Assembly (NCBI GenBank): GCA_035651635.1
Contig: DASRFK010000214.1
Location: 11,884-75,883 of the forward strand
Reading direction: 5' to 3'
Length of the DNA stretch: 64,000 bases
From: JANXQE01 sp035651635
GTDB taxonomy: Bacteria; Verrucomicrobiota; Verrucomicrobiia; Limisphaerales; UBA8199
Position numbers and translations under genes: made by a program. Below, piece by piece: positions 51,759 through 59,176 of the stretch; positions within the stretch are counted from its first letter, which is position 1; each line of letters starts with the position of its first letter. The notes below the pieces were generated by a model. It was not told where the DNA came from, made no database searches, and saw nothing but the letters and a program-made list of their open reading frames with translations.

Positions 51759-54446
51759 ATGAACAACCTGGGCGATTATTTTGGTGAACTGATAAAGCGA
51801 GAGGGGAAGCCAAAGATTCAGTTGGCGGCCCGATGGGCTCGGAAAGAAATCAGGAGCATTGCGCGGTGTCTCCGTAATGCCTTCGTGCGGTGTCACTTTC
51901 ACGAGCATCCGCTCGTGATTGGCTCAAACGTCACTGGACAGGCCTTGGGCAACCACCTGGCTGACTATTTTGCAACGCAGATGGATCAAAACCTCATAGT
52001 TTTCAAAATTCAGAAGTGCGCGGGCCAGGGGTACCCCGACCGTCGTCTCTTACGTGCGGCGAACCAGCGATCATACGCCTTGGAATTGAAGGCTACGCGC
52101 TCGTACGAGCCGAAGTCCAACCATCGAGTGATACTCACCTGTTCGACCCGCAAGCTTCGTCGGCATTTTACGGCGCCCATCAATCACCTCCTTGTGACGA
52201 TCTTCCATAAAAAGGAACGCAATAAAGTCTGGATCAGGAATTTCCGAATGGATTTCCTCGAACCTTGGACAAAAGTGCGGGTGCGCTTGGAAGCCGCAGT
52301 AAGCCAACACCTGTTGGCCAAAAGCGCGCACCCTAGTTGTTGGGGAGTGAAATTGGAACCTGCCAAGCTGGTATATCGAAAGCGACAGCCCTCCCGGAGG
52401 AACGGGACCGTGCGCATGGGCCGGCGCAAGAGAAATGTGAAGTCGACGATGCCCCAGGCGAAATCCCCGCTGAGTGATGTCATCCCACCTACGGTCGATT
52501 GTGTAATCCTGCCTCCTCGTGCTGCTACGCAGCCCGTTGCGCGCGAAGCATCGCACGCAATTAAGGGCCCGAACAAATTACCGATTAGCCTGACAGGGAA
52601 AGACACCCCTTATCTCTCCAAATCTGACTTCAAGATCGCGCGCACCTGTCCCGCTAAACTTTATTACAAAAAGCTGCGCTATCCAACGATCCTGGACGAT
52701 GACCCCTACATGGCATCGCTGGCCGATGGCGGGTTCATGGTGGGCAAGCTCGCCCAGATGCAATATCCCGAGGGCGTATTGGTTTCCACATTGGATCCGT
52801 GGGCGGCGGTTGAGGAGACCAAGCGGTTGCTCGAAAATAATCGTGTTACCATCTTCGAGGCGGCGATTTACCACGAACATCGGCTGGTTCGAATCGATGT
52901 ATTGCGGAAAAACGGCAACGACTTTGATTTGATTGAAGTAAAATCCAAGGCGGGTGATTCCAACGAATTCCGGGCGGGGACATTGTTCACTGCCGGCAAG
53001 GGTGGGATCCGCTCGGAATGGCGCGATTATCTTGAAGATGTTGCTTATCAAGCCGGCGTGTTGCGGTCGGCATTTCCGAGCGCGGTTGTCCATTGTTTCC
53101 TGCTGACACCAGACAAAGCGAAGACCGCTCGCCTGGATGGGCTTTGCCAGCGTTTCCGAATCCGTCGGGAGGGACGCTCCGTGGAGGTGGATGTGGTGGG
53201 TAATCCCGCAGACCTGGCGCGCGAAGATATCCTTACGGTTTTCCCGGTCGACGCGGTGGTGCGTACCCTGGCTCTAGCGGTGGCGTCGGCGACCAAGCAA
53301 TTTATGCCCAGGCTGCTGCCGAAGCTGAAGAAACTGCCTGCTCAGATCGGTTACGGCTGTCGGAACTGCCAATACCGCATTGAGAATGGTGTTGGGAAGA
53401 GCGGATTTGCCGAATGTTGGGGCTCGCTCGCTTCGGTGAAGCCGCATGTGTTCGATCTCTATCAGGTGCGGATGGCCAAAGGAACCGATGGCGAACCGAT
53501 CGTTAATGAGTTGGTCGAACATGGGAAGGCATCGCTGTTCGATATCCCAACTTCAGCCTGCGACAGCGCTTACGGTCCGCGGCAGATCATCCAGTTGAAG
53601 CACACCCGATCGGGCAAGGAATGGATTTCTCGGGCACTGCGGGCCGAGCTTGCCGGACTAAAGGGGCCGCTGCATTTCATCGATTTTGAGACTTCCACCG
53701 TGGCGCTTCCGTATCATAAGGGCATGCGCCCTTTCGAGCTGGTCGCCTTTCAGTGGAGCTGCCACACCTTGACGACGCCGGGCACGCAGCCGAAGCACCA
53801 AGAATGGATCAATTGTGACCAAGCGTACCCGAACGTTGAGTTCGCTCGCAGTTTGCGCCAGGCCGTCGGGGACAAGGGCGTGCTCATGACCTGGTCGAAC
53901 CACGAGCGCACGACGCTACGGACGATTGCCAATAAAATCGGAGACTACTTTCCTGCCGAATCGAAACTGGCCGCTTGGCTGCAAGGCGCAGCGGATGGCG
54001 AGCGGATTGTGGATATGTGTGCGCTGGCCAAAGACGGCTATTTTCATCCCGAGATGAAGGGGTCCCTCTCCATTAAACATGTGCTGCCGGCAATTTGGCG
54101 GAACAACGCTGAGTTTCGTGAAGTGCCCTGGTTTCGGAGATATGCCGCGACGAAGGATGGTGCCGTTTTGAATCCGTATGAAACGCTGCCGCCCTACCCC
54201 ATCGGGGAGAAAGACGAATTGGTGAACGAAGGCACCGGGGCGATGCGCTCTTATCAGGCGATGCTGTACGGGGAGGAAAGCGCCGATGCCAAGACGAAGG
54301 AGAATTGGAAACGACTCCTGCTGCAATACTGCGAGCTTGATACTATGGCAATGGTCATCATTTTTGAACACTGGTGGCGGGGCGGTCTCGCATCGTGCGC
54401 TCAATCGAGGAATGAAATGTTTCCCGGCGAGACATCAAGCAAGTAA
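51759..54446 (+). CDS. three-nuclease fusion: REase-like + Cas4/RecB-like + DUF2779 DEDD exonuclease
   Basis: 895 aa. Domain 1 (about 30-190) has restriction-endonuclease landmarks: GQGYPD (D94) and ALELKAT (E109, K111). Domain 2 (about 285-560) is Cas4/RecB-like: an early Cys297 (ARTCPAKL), RIDVL (D380), LIEVKSK (E393, K395), AYQAGVL (Q431) and a late cysteine group C534, C537 and C553, which fits a 4Fe-4S nuclease. Domain 3 (about 635-870) is DUF2779, an RNase H-fold exonuclease with HFIDFET (D642, E644), RIVDMCALAKDGY and QYCELDTMAM (D861). Cas4-like plus DUF2779 alone is about 500-650 aa, so domain 1 is an added part. It follows the KfrA-like gene; a defence or element-processing role is inferred. 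Confidence 0.8.
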   Translation: MNNLGDYFGELIKREGKPKIQLAARWARKEIRSIARCLRNAFVRCHFHEHPLVIGSNVTGQALGNHLADYFATQMDQNLIVFKIQKCAGQGYPDRRLLRAANQRSYALELKATRSYEPKSNHRVILTCSTRKLRRHFTAPINHLLVTIFHKKERNKVWIRNFRMDFLEPWTKVRVRLEAAVSQHLLAKSAHPSCWGVKLEPAKLVYRKRQPSRRNGTVRMGRRKRNVKSTMPQAKSPLSDVIPPTVDCVILPPRAATQPVAREASHAIKGPNKLPISLTGKDTPYLSKSDFKIARTCPAKLYYKKLRYPTILDDDPYMASLADGGFMVGKLAQMQYPEGVLVSTLDPWAAVEETKRLLENNRVTIFEAAIYHEHRLVRIDVLRKNGNDFDLIEVKSKAGDSNEFRAGTLFTAGKGGIRSEWRDYLEDVAYQAGVLRSAFPSAVVHCFLLTPDKAKTARLDGLCQRFRIRREGRSVEVDVVGNPADLAREDILTVFPVDAVVRTLALAVASATKQFMPRLLPKLKKLPAQIGYGCRNCQYRIENGVGKSGFAECWGSLASVKPHVFDLYQVRMAKGTDGEPIVNELVEHGKASLFDIPTSACDSAYGPRQIIQLKHTRSGKEWISRALRAELAGLKGPLHFIDFETSTVALPYHKGMRPFELVAFQWSCHTLTTPGTQPKHQEWINCDQAYPNVEFARSLRQAVGDKGVLMTWSNHERTTLRTIANKIGDYFPAESKLAAWLQGAADGERIVDMCALAKDGYFHPEMKGSLSIKHVLPAIWRNNAEFREVPWFRRYAATKDGAVLNPYETLPPYPIGEKDELVNEGTGAMRSYQAMLYGEESADAKTKENWKRLLLQYCELDTMAMVIIFEHWWRGGLASCAQSRNEMFPGETSSK

Positions 54447-54895
54447 ATGCCCATTCCTTCAAATTCGGAAAGGACCCTTTCGACCTTGGGCCAATTCTCC
54501 TCGAACTGTTCCCTCTTTTCTACCTCCCATTCGGCCCACACATTGGCCGGAAACTCGGGGCGCAAATCAAGATATGCCCCCGCGAAATCTAAAATGAAGG
54601 GTCGTTTTACGATGGTCATTTCTAGCACTCGCAGCTCGTCGTCGAATCGGAGAAGTTGTGGCACATTGAAACCCAACACCGTAGTTATGTTCGTTGTTTC
54701 AAGTCGCTGATACGTCAGCTTCTCGCGCCTGTACGCTTCCTCAAAACGCAAGATTTTGACGGCGACATCCGCGGGTTTGGTCTTGTGTTTGGCAACCAGA
54801 ACAATACCGTCTTTTCCCGAGCCAAGTGTCTCGGCAAATTCGAGTTGATAACGAGCCGCGTAAGGGCGAGCGTTAGGTACTAAGAATTCATTCAT
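54401..54895 (-). CDS. minimal protein kinase-like protein lacking the C-lobe
   Basis: 164 aa. It has a glycine loop (LGSGKDGIVLVAKH), the VAIK-type Lys (DVAVKILR), a hinge-like segment (LRVLEMTIVKRPFILDF) and a catalytic-loop-like YLLDVSPGNISFLD at the very C-terminus, with Asp and Asn retained but no DFG or C-lobe after it. It is therefore either a compact small-molecule-kinase-like protein or a truncated kinase. Its 3' end overlaps the convergent nuclease gene by 46 bp and its start abuts the divergent 82-residue gene. Confidence 0.6.
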   Translation of the reverse strand: MNEFLVPNARPYAARYQLEFAETLGSGKDGIVLVAKHKTKPADVAVKILRFEEAYRREKLTYQRLETTNITTVLGFNVPQLLRFDDELRVLEMTIVKRPFILDFAGAYLDLRPEFPANVWAEWEVEKREQFEENWPKVERVLSEFEGMGIYLLDVSPGNISFLD

Positions 54896-55142
54896 GATCG
54901 CAGAACAGACTTATGGCGCGCATTCCGCCCAAGTGGAAATGCGGCTGATCCTCAACGGTGAATCGATCAGCATCACGCACATGGGGCCTGATTTTGTATT
55001 GATCGACTCCGCCAGCAGCCATCCGCCCTGCGAGGGCACGATCGTCCTGCAAGTGGACCAGGCCGAGCGCCGTTGGATTGTTCGGCTACCCAGCGGTATC
55101 TCGCCAGGCTTAAAGCGTGTTGAGATCGCAGGCAACGAATAA
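54894..55142 (+). CDS. small beta-rich protein, 82 aa
   Basis: Starts back-to-back with the kinase-like gene, their start codons overlapping. The sequence (MRLILNGESISITHMGPDFV, LIDSASSHPPCEGTIVLQVD, WIVRLPSGISPGLKRVEIAG) suggests a compact beta-barrel. Small proteins of this layout occur beside kinase-like genes in soil bacteria, so it may be a partner. No family name is certain. Confidence 0.6.
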   Translation: MIAEQTYGAHSAQVEMRLILNGESISITHMGPDFVLIDSASSHPPCEGTIVLQVDQAERRWIVRLPSGISPGLKRVEIAGNE

Positions 55143-55557
55143 TCCTCGGTCCCCAAGCTGCGTTCGTTGAGGTCTCTCTCGTATCTCCGAGTCGCATAAA
55201 ACAGGCCGCCCACGGATCGGGCGCAGAAGAGAACCTTTTTCCATCGAATCTCATGTAAGGTGTCACGCATCTTTCACCGTTCTCGTCAACGGAAAACTTC
55301 GCGATCGGCGATCGACTACGTGCGTCTGCAGTGAGCACACACTGGGCGAATCTCGCAACGGCAGCACGAAGGATGAATTCTTGAAACGTCCGGCTGTGCT
55401 GTGTCTGGTGTTGCTGTCTAGCAATGTCAAAGTCTTGAGCCAGTCGCTTTTTTGGCCACCGCCAAGCCATTACGCATAATTCGCCTATTTTCGACAGCCA
55501 CGGGTCTGGAGTGCTGGCCTCGCCAGCCGGACTTGGAATGATGAAGTCGTTTTGCAT
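55143..55557 (-). CDS. uncertain hypothetical ORF
   Basis: A minus-strand frame from ATG 55557 (MQNDFIIPSPAGEASTPDPW) reads plausibly through HSRTFQEFILRAAVARFAQC and KRFSSAPDPWAACFMRL. It then continues without a stop to 54973, antisense to the well-supported 82-residue gene. The part from 55143 to 55557 may be coding or the remnant of a gene whose end was replaced. The region upstream holds a tandem ACAACCGT repeat near 55588-55603. Confidence 0.3.
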
Positions 55558-55636
55558 GACTCAATTTTGATTGTGCTTACCGCCCTTACAACCGTACAAC
55601 CGTGTTCTGATCGGTTTGATACATACGTGATATGCT

Positions 55637-56437
55637 ATGCCGCGTAAGCCTCGATTCATCCATCCTCTGCGACAGGTGAGAACTTGTCTCGGTCACTCGC
55701 AAGCGGCCTTTGCCAAGATGGTTGGCTGCTCGACGATAGCCATCCAACGAATCGAAAACGGTTCCCTCCCGCTGAGCCACAAGATGGCATATACCATCAT
55801 GGAAGCCACTGGGGCTGATCCGGTTCATCTCCGCGCGGGCGCAAGCGGAAAAGCAATGGACATGATGGGGCGTGAATACGCTAAGGATTCCTACGAGTTT
55901 TTCAGAAACGTGCTGCCATGCACCGACGACGAATGCCGGCTCTTGCTCGGCAAGATTATTTCCTATGCGGAACTCCTTCTGATCGCTTCCCAACGAGGGA
56001 CACAGTACAAGACGCGCGCAGTGTTCGCGGAAACAGTGGAAGCACTCGAAAACATTGCTGAAGCCTTCAACCTAAAACGAAGCATTCACAGTTTTCTCAT
56101 TGAGAAAGGCAGTGTGGACAAACGCAATTACCGAGTCAGTGATTTGCGAAAATTTCCTGAATTCGCACGTATCATTGGTTTCGAGGACGACAAGCGCTTT
56201 GCTCCCGACAAACTCGTTCCACATGTTCGGCCCAGGGGGTGGATTCCAGACTATTTTCTAGATGAGGAACCGGTTTTGCCCCCCGATGTGGAGATGAAAC
56301 TACGCCCCAATGCAGTATATATAATTGACGCAGAACGCCCTATTCCAAAAGCGTTGAGAGAGATAATCGACCAAGCCCTTTACTGGAAAATCAAGGAATT
56401 CCGCCTCGACCTGACCTACGCAGCGCGAAGAGCATAA
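55637..56437 (+). CDS. Xre-family HTH regulator
   Basis: 266 aa. The N-terminal HTH is clear (FIHPLRQVRTCLGHSQAAFA, KMVGCSTIAIQRIENGSLPL, SHKMAYTIMEATGAD). A helical middle follows (ECRLLLGKIISYAELLLIAS, FAETVEALENIAEAFN), then a unique C-terminal domain of about 100 residues (DVEMKLRPNAVYIIDAERPI). It resembles stand-alone Xre regulators of mobile elements. It lies between the kinase-like module and the TcmP pair and may control either. Confidence 0.8.
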   Translation: MPRKPRFIHPLRQVRTCLGHSQAAFAKMVGCSTIAIQRIENGSLPLSHKMAYTIMEATGADPVHLRAGASGKAMDMMGREYAKDSYEFFRNVLPCTDDECRLLLGKIISYAELLLIASQRGTQYKTRAVFAETVEALENIAEAFNLKRSIHSFLIEKGSVDKRNYRVSDLRKFPEFARIIGFEDDKRFAPDKLVPHVRPRGWIPDYFLDEEPVLPPDVEMKLRPNAVYIIDAERPIPKALREIIDQALYWKIKEFRLDLTYAARRA

Positions 56438-56508
56438 CTTACAGGTGAGCCTCAACGCTTGGGATGGGCACCATTTGTTAGCGCCCGACGGGCTCGGGAC
56501 CGCGCCGA

Positions 56509-57588
56509 CTATTGAATCAATTGAATAGCGCGAGGTGCCTTCAATCTTTTTATATCAGGGACTTGAAAATCCAAATCGATCACACCCTTGCGCTTAAGTT
56601 CTTTGAGCACAGGTGCGCTATGCCGGTTCGTCATACCGGCCTCAATGCAAAACCTCAAAACGTCCGCCTCAGTTGTCATCTTGCCCGCAATTATTGCCGC
56701 GCTCAATTCGCTTTCGAACTCACGCTGCTTGTTTGGTCGCATCACATCGAGGTTCAATAAGCCTTCGCCGGGGCTAATGTTCTCGCGCTCAATATCAAAG
56801 TTCGCCTCGCCTGCGATTTCGTCGTTGGCCCAAGCCACTTGCAGAAACTTGTGGATGCCTAGCGGATGCCGGCTGCCGAATATCAGCCCGTAGATGTTGC
56901 TCCTCTTTCTAATCGAAAATCGTCCCAGGAAATACTCTGCACCGGGAGGAACCAACTTGCGGTAATAATCCACCGCCGCGCGATGGACGTCGTAAGAGTC
57001 GTCGGGTTTCTCGATCTTTTGCTTGATGGCAGGGTGATCGCGAAAGCGATACAACGTTGACGACGAGAGGAAGAAAATAAAATCCGAGGTTTGGAAGGCT
57101 ACCAGTTTTTTGAAAACTTCATCAGTAACTTCATCAACCCCGTATTGGTCGATAATTAGCAGCTTGGCGGCGCCGCGACCTGATAAAACCTGCTCGTTGG
57201 CACGCAAGGCATCCCTAAATGCCAGCGCCTGGCAATCAATATTGACGCCCGGAATGGACCAATTCTCATCGGCGAGGGTCCTTTTGAGCGTGTCTATTTT
57301 GTCAGCATCCCGGTCATACAAATGAACAGTAATTCGAACCTTGTTCCAACCTGCCATCCCTCTTTGGTGGTAAGTTCGAAGTTGAGTGAGAATCCGCAAT
57401 GGTGATCCGAGAGCACCGGCGGAGTCTTTTCCCGGCCCACTGAAAAAATCGAATATTTCAACTTTGTCGAATTTCGGCTCGGGGGAAGAAACGAAGACCG
57501 GAATCCATTCTTGGGCGTACAGCTCGAAGATTCGCAGCTTTGTGAGCGTGCCGGGATCAAACGGCTTTTCATGAAACCCCTTGGCCAT
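56509..57588 (-). CDS. tcmP: three-Cys-motif partner protein TcmP
   Basis: About 359 aa from ATG 57588 (MAKGFHEKPFDPGTLTKLRI). The family landmarks are VEIFDFFSGPGKDSAGALGS (Rossmann-like methyltransferase-type motif), VHLYDRDADKIDTLK, LLIIDQYGVDEV and FIFFLSSSTLYRFRDHPAIK. TcmP genes almost always sit next to a three-Cys Gp37/DUF5131 gene, as here, where the stop region and start overlap. The pair is of unknown chemistry; a nucleic-acid modification or sensing role has been proposed for relatives. Confidence 0.88.
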   Translation of the reverse strand: MAKGFHEKPFDPGTLTKLRIFELYAQEWIPVFVSSPEPKFDKVEIFDFFSGPGKDSAGALGSPLRILTQLRTYHQRGMAGWNKVRITVHLYDRDADKIDTLKRTLADENWSIPGVNIDCQALAFRDALRANEQVLSGRGAAKLLIIDQYGVDEVTDEVFKKLVAFQTSDFIFFLSSSTLYRFRDHPAIKQKIEKPDDSYDVHRAAVDYYRKLVPPGAEYFLGRFSIRKRSNIYGLIFGSRHPLGIHKFLQVAWANDEIAGEANFDIERENISPGEGLLNLDVMRPNKQREFESELSAAIIAGKMTTEADVLRFCIEAGMTNRHSAPVLKELKRKGVIDLDFQVPDIKRLKAPRAIQLIQ

Positions 57589-57593
57589 GATTT

Positions 57594-58382
57594 TCAATCC
57601 ATGCAAAGCGATGACAGCAGTCCCGCCCTTTTATCCAGACTTGCCACTGCATTTCGGCGGGTGGCTGGAAAATCATCGTAAGTTCTTCCATCGAGTTTGC
57701 GGCCGGTGTCGCTCTTTCTCACGCCGCCCCATTGTTTAAAAAAGAACGGAATTCCATGTCGCTGGCACTCGGCATGCACCTGCCGCACCCACGAAGCCTC
57801 TATCGGCCTGGCACCGGGCCCGCTTTCCCCACCGACAATCACCCAGTGAATTCCCCTCAAATCCATTCTGCCCAAATCTTCCAGCAGCGGTTCAACGGAC
57901 AGAAATGCGACTGCCGGTTTCGATTCCCTGAGCTTTTCAATCCGCGGCAAACCGTGACGGCGGTTCTCGACACTGACCCCCCACCAGATGTGCGGCGATG
58001 CGGCCGCGTCACGCAGTTTGCCTTTGAGCAGTGCCGTCATCCGATCGGCCCGTTTTGTCAGTATCTGATAGGTATGCCAATTTGCAGCCAGCATCACGCG
58101 GCAAACCTTCTCGATGTATTCGTCAGGGACGCCTTCGTGGAACAGGTCGCTCATGGAGTTGACGAAGATCTTCTTGGGTTTCGACCACCGAATGGGTTCG
58201 CCCAGCTTCTTCGGCACGAGCCGCAAATCGAAACCGAATTCAAAGGGATGGCCGGGAACACCTCGAAACCGCTCCGCAAGGGTCTCGGCGTAGCAGTGCA
58301 GACAACCTGGACTGACTTTCGTGCAACCCCGGACTGGGTTCCAGGTCGCGTCAGTCCACTCGATTTTCGAATTGTCACTCAT
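57594..58382 (-). CDS. DUF5131 / phage Gp37-Gp68 family three-Cys protein
   Basis: 262 aa. It opens KIEWTDATWNPVRGCTKVSP followed by GCLHCYAE, giving the C-x7-C-x2-C cluster that defines the three-Cys family and resembles a radical SAM cluster site. Further landmarks are IFVNSMSDLFHEGVPDEYIE, WHTYQILTKRADRM, WWGVSVENRRH, LSVEPLLEDLG, WVIVGGESGPGARPI and FFFKQWGG. It is upstream of tcmP in the same unit and divergent from the second lexA, with about 127 bp between start codons, so LexA control of the pair is possible. Confidence 0.9.
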   Translation of the reverse strand: MSDNSKIEWTDATWNPVRGCTKVSPGCLHCYAETLAERFRGVPGHPFEFGFDLRLVPKKLGEPIRWSKPKKIFVNSMSDLFHEGVPDEYIEKVCRVMLAANWHTYQILTKRADRMTALLKGKLRDAAASPHIWWGVSVENRRHGLPRIEKLRESKPAVAFLSVEPLLEDLGRMDLRGIHWVIVGGESGPGARPIEASWVRQVHAECQRHGIPFFFKQWGGVRKSDTGRKLDGRTYDDFPATRRNAVASLDKRAGLLSSLCMD

Positions 58383-58467
58383 TCACGGGCTCGAATTGTG
58401 CATCCAGGTGTGGCCTTCTAGCGAGACAAAGCGCAACCGGCGCCACGCGAAACTACTGCACTCGCTA

Positions 58468-58511
58468 TTGACGGCCCGAGCAATCCTGAATACTATCCAT
58501 GTGGATAGTAT
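58468..58511 (+). promoter_or_regulatory. second lexA promoter with perfect palindrome overlapping the start codon
   Basis: TTGACG (58468-58473), a 17-bp spacer and TACTAT (58491-58496) form a good promoter. The palindrome ATACTATCCA-TG-TGGATAGTAT (58490-58511) has perfect 10-bp arms, covers the -10 and ends in the ATG at 58510. Geometry relative to the start codon is the same as in the first lexA, but the core differs (ATCCA/TGGAT). Confidence 0.72.
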
Positions 58512-59133
58512 GGAAGAATTGACGAAACGTCAACAGCAGATAGTCGATTTCGTTCAGGCCGAGGCAGATGCTGGGCGCCCGGTACCTACGCTGCGCGAAA
58601 TTGCCCGGCAGTTCGGATTCCGCGCTCACCGGGCAGCGGCATGCCACTTGGCTGCGATCAGGCAAAAGGGATTCATCCAATGGGAACCGGGCAAAGCTCG
58701 GTCATTGAGACCGAAATCTCCACTCAACCGGCTTCGATCCAGAATTGTGGATATCCCGGTTTTTGGGTCTGTTCCTGCCGGCTTCGCCGAAGACCGAGAG
58801 CAGGAACCTGAGGGGTGCGTGTCCGTCGACGTGGAAACTATCGGGTTTACGCCGAGCCGGACCGCATTCGCCTTGCGGGTGACGGGTGATTCAATGATCG
58901 GCCGGCACATCGTTGCCGGCGACATTGTGATCTTGGAACACGGTCCTGAGCCCCGCGAAGGCCAAGTGGTGGCGGCTTTGATTGACGGAGCCACCACTCT
59001 GAAGACATTCTTACGCCGGAATGGGAAGCCTTATCTCAAAGCCGAAAACCCCAAGTTTCCTGATTTGATCCCGGCACAAGAGCTGGTGATTCAGGGGGTC
59101 TTCAAAGGTCTCATCCGAAAGCCAGCCAATTGA
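58510..59133 (+). CDS. lexA: LexA-like repressor (second copy)
   Basis: 207 aa. HTH: LTKRQQQIVDFVQAEADAGR, TLREIARQFGFRAHRAAACH. Cleavage site A90-G91 (VPAGFAEDRE), dyad Ser128 (TGDSMIGRH) and Lys165 (TTLKTFLRR) are at identical residue numbers to the first LexA. The recognition helix differs (RAHRAAACH versus RSLNAVTSH), matching the different operator. The C-terminal half is closely similar to the first copy. The large nuclease-NTPase gene follows by 43 bp on the same strand, so its damage-induced cleavage would be expected to raise expression of that gene. Confidence 0.92.
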   Translation: MEELTKRQQQIVDFVQAEADAGRPVPTLREIARQFGFRAHRAAACHLAAIRQKGFIQWEPGKARSLRPKSPLNRLRSRIVDIPVFGSVPAGFAEDREQEPEGCVSVDVETIGFTPSRTAFALRVTGDSMIGRHIVAGDIVILEHGPEPREGQVVAALIDGATTLKTFLRRNGKPYLKAENPKFPDLIPAQELVIQGVFKGLIRKPAN

Positions 59134-59176
59134 GGGAAATCTATCCCCTGCCGACGGTTTACTTTTTTAAGGTACT

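Noticed and set aside
55588..55603. Tandem ACAACCGT repeat
   Set aside because: Only two 8-bp units; too short to support a regulatory or repeat call on its own.
55586..55993. 135-codon minus-strand frame over the Xre regulator N-terminus
   Set aside because: Antisense to a recognisable HTH domain.
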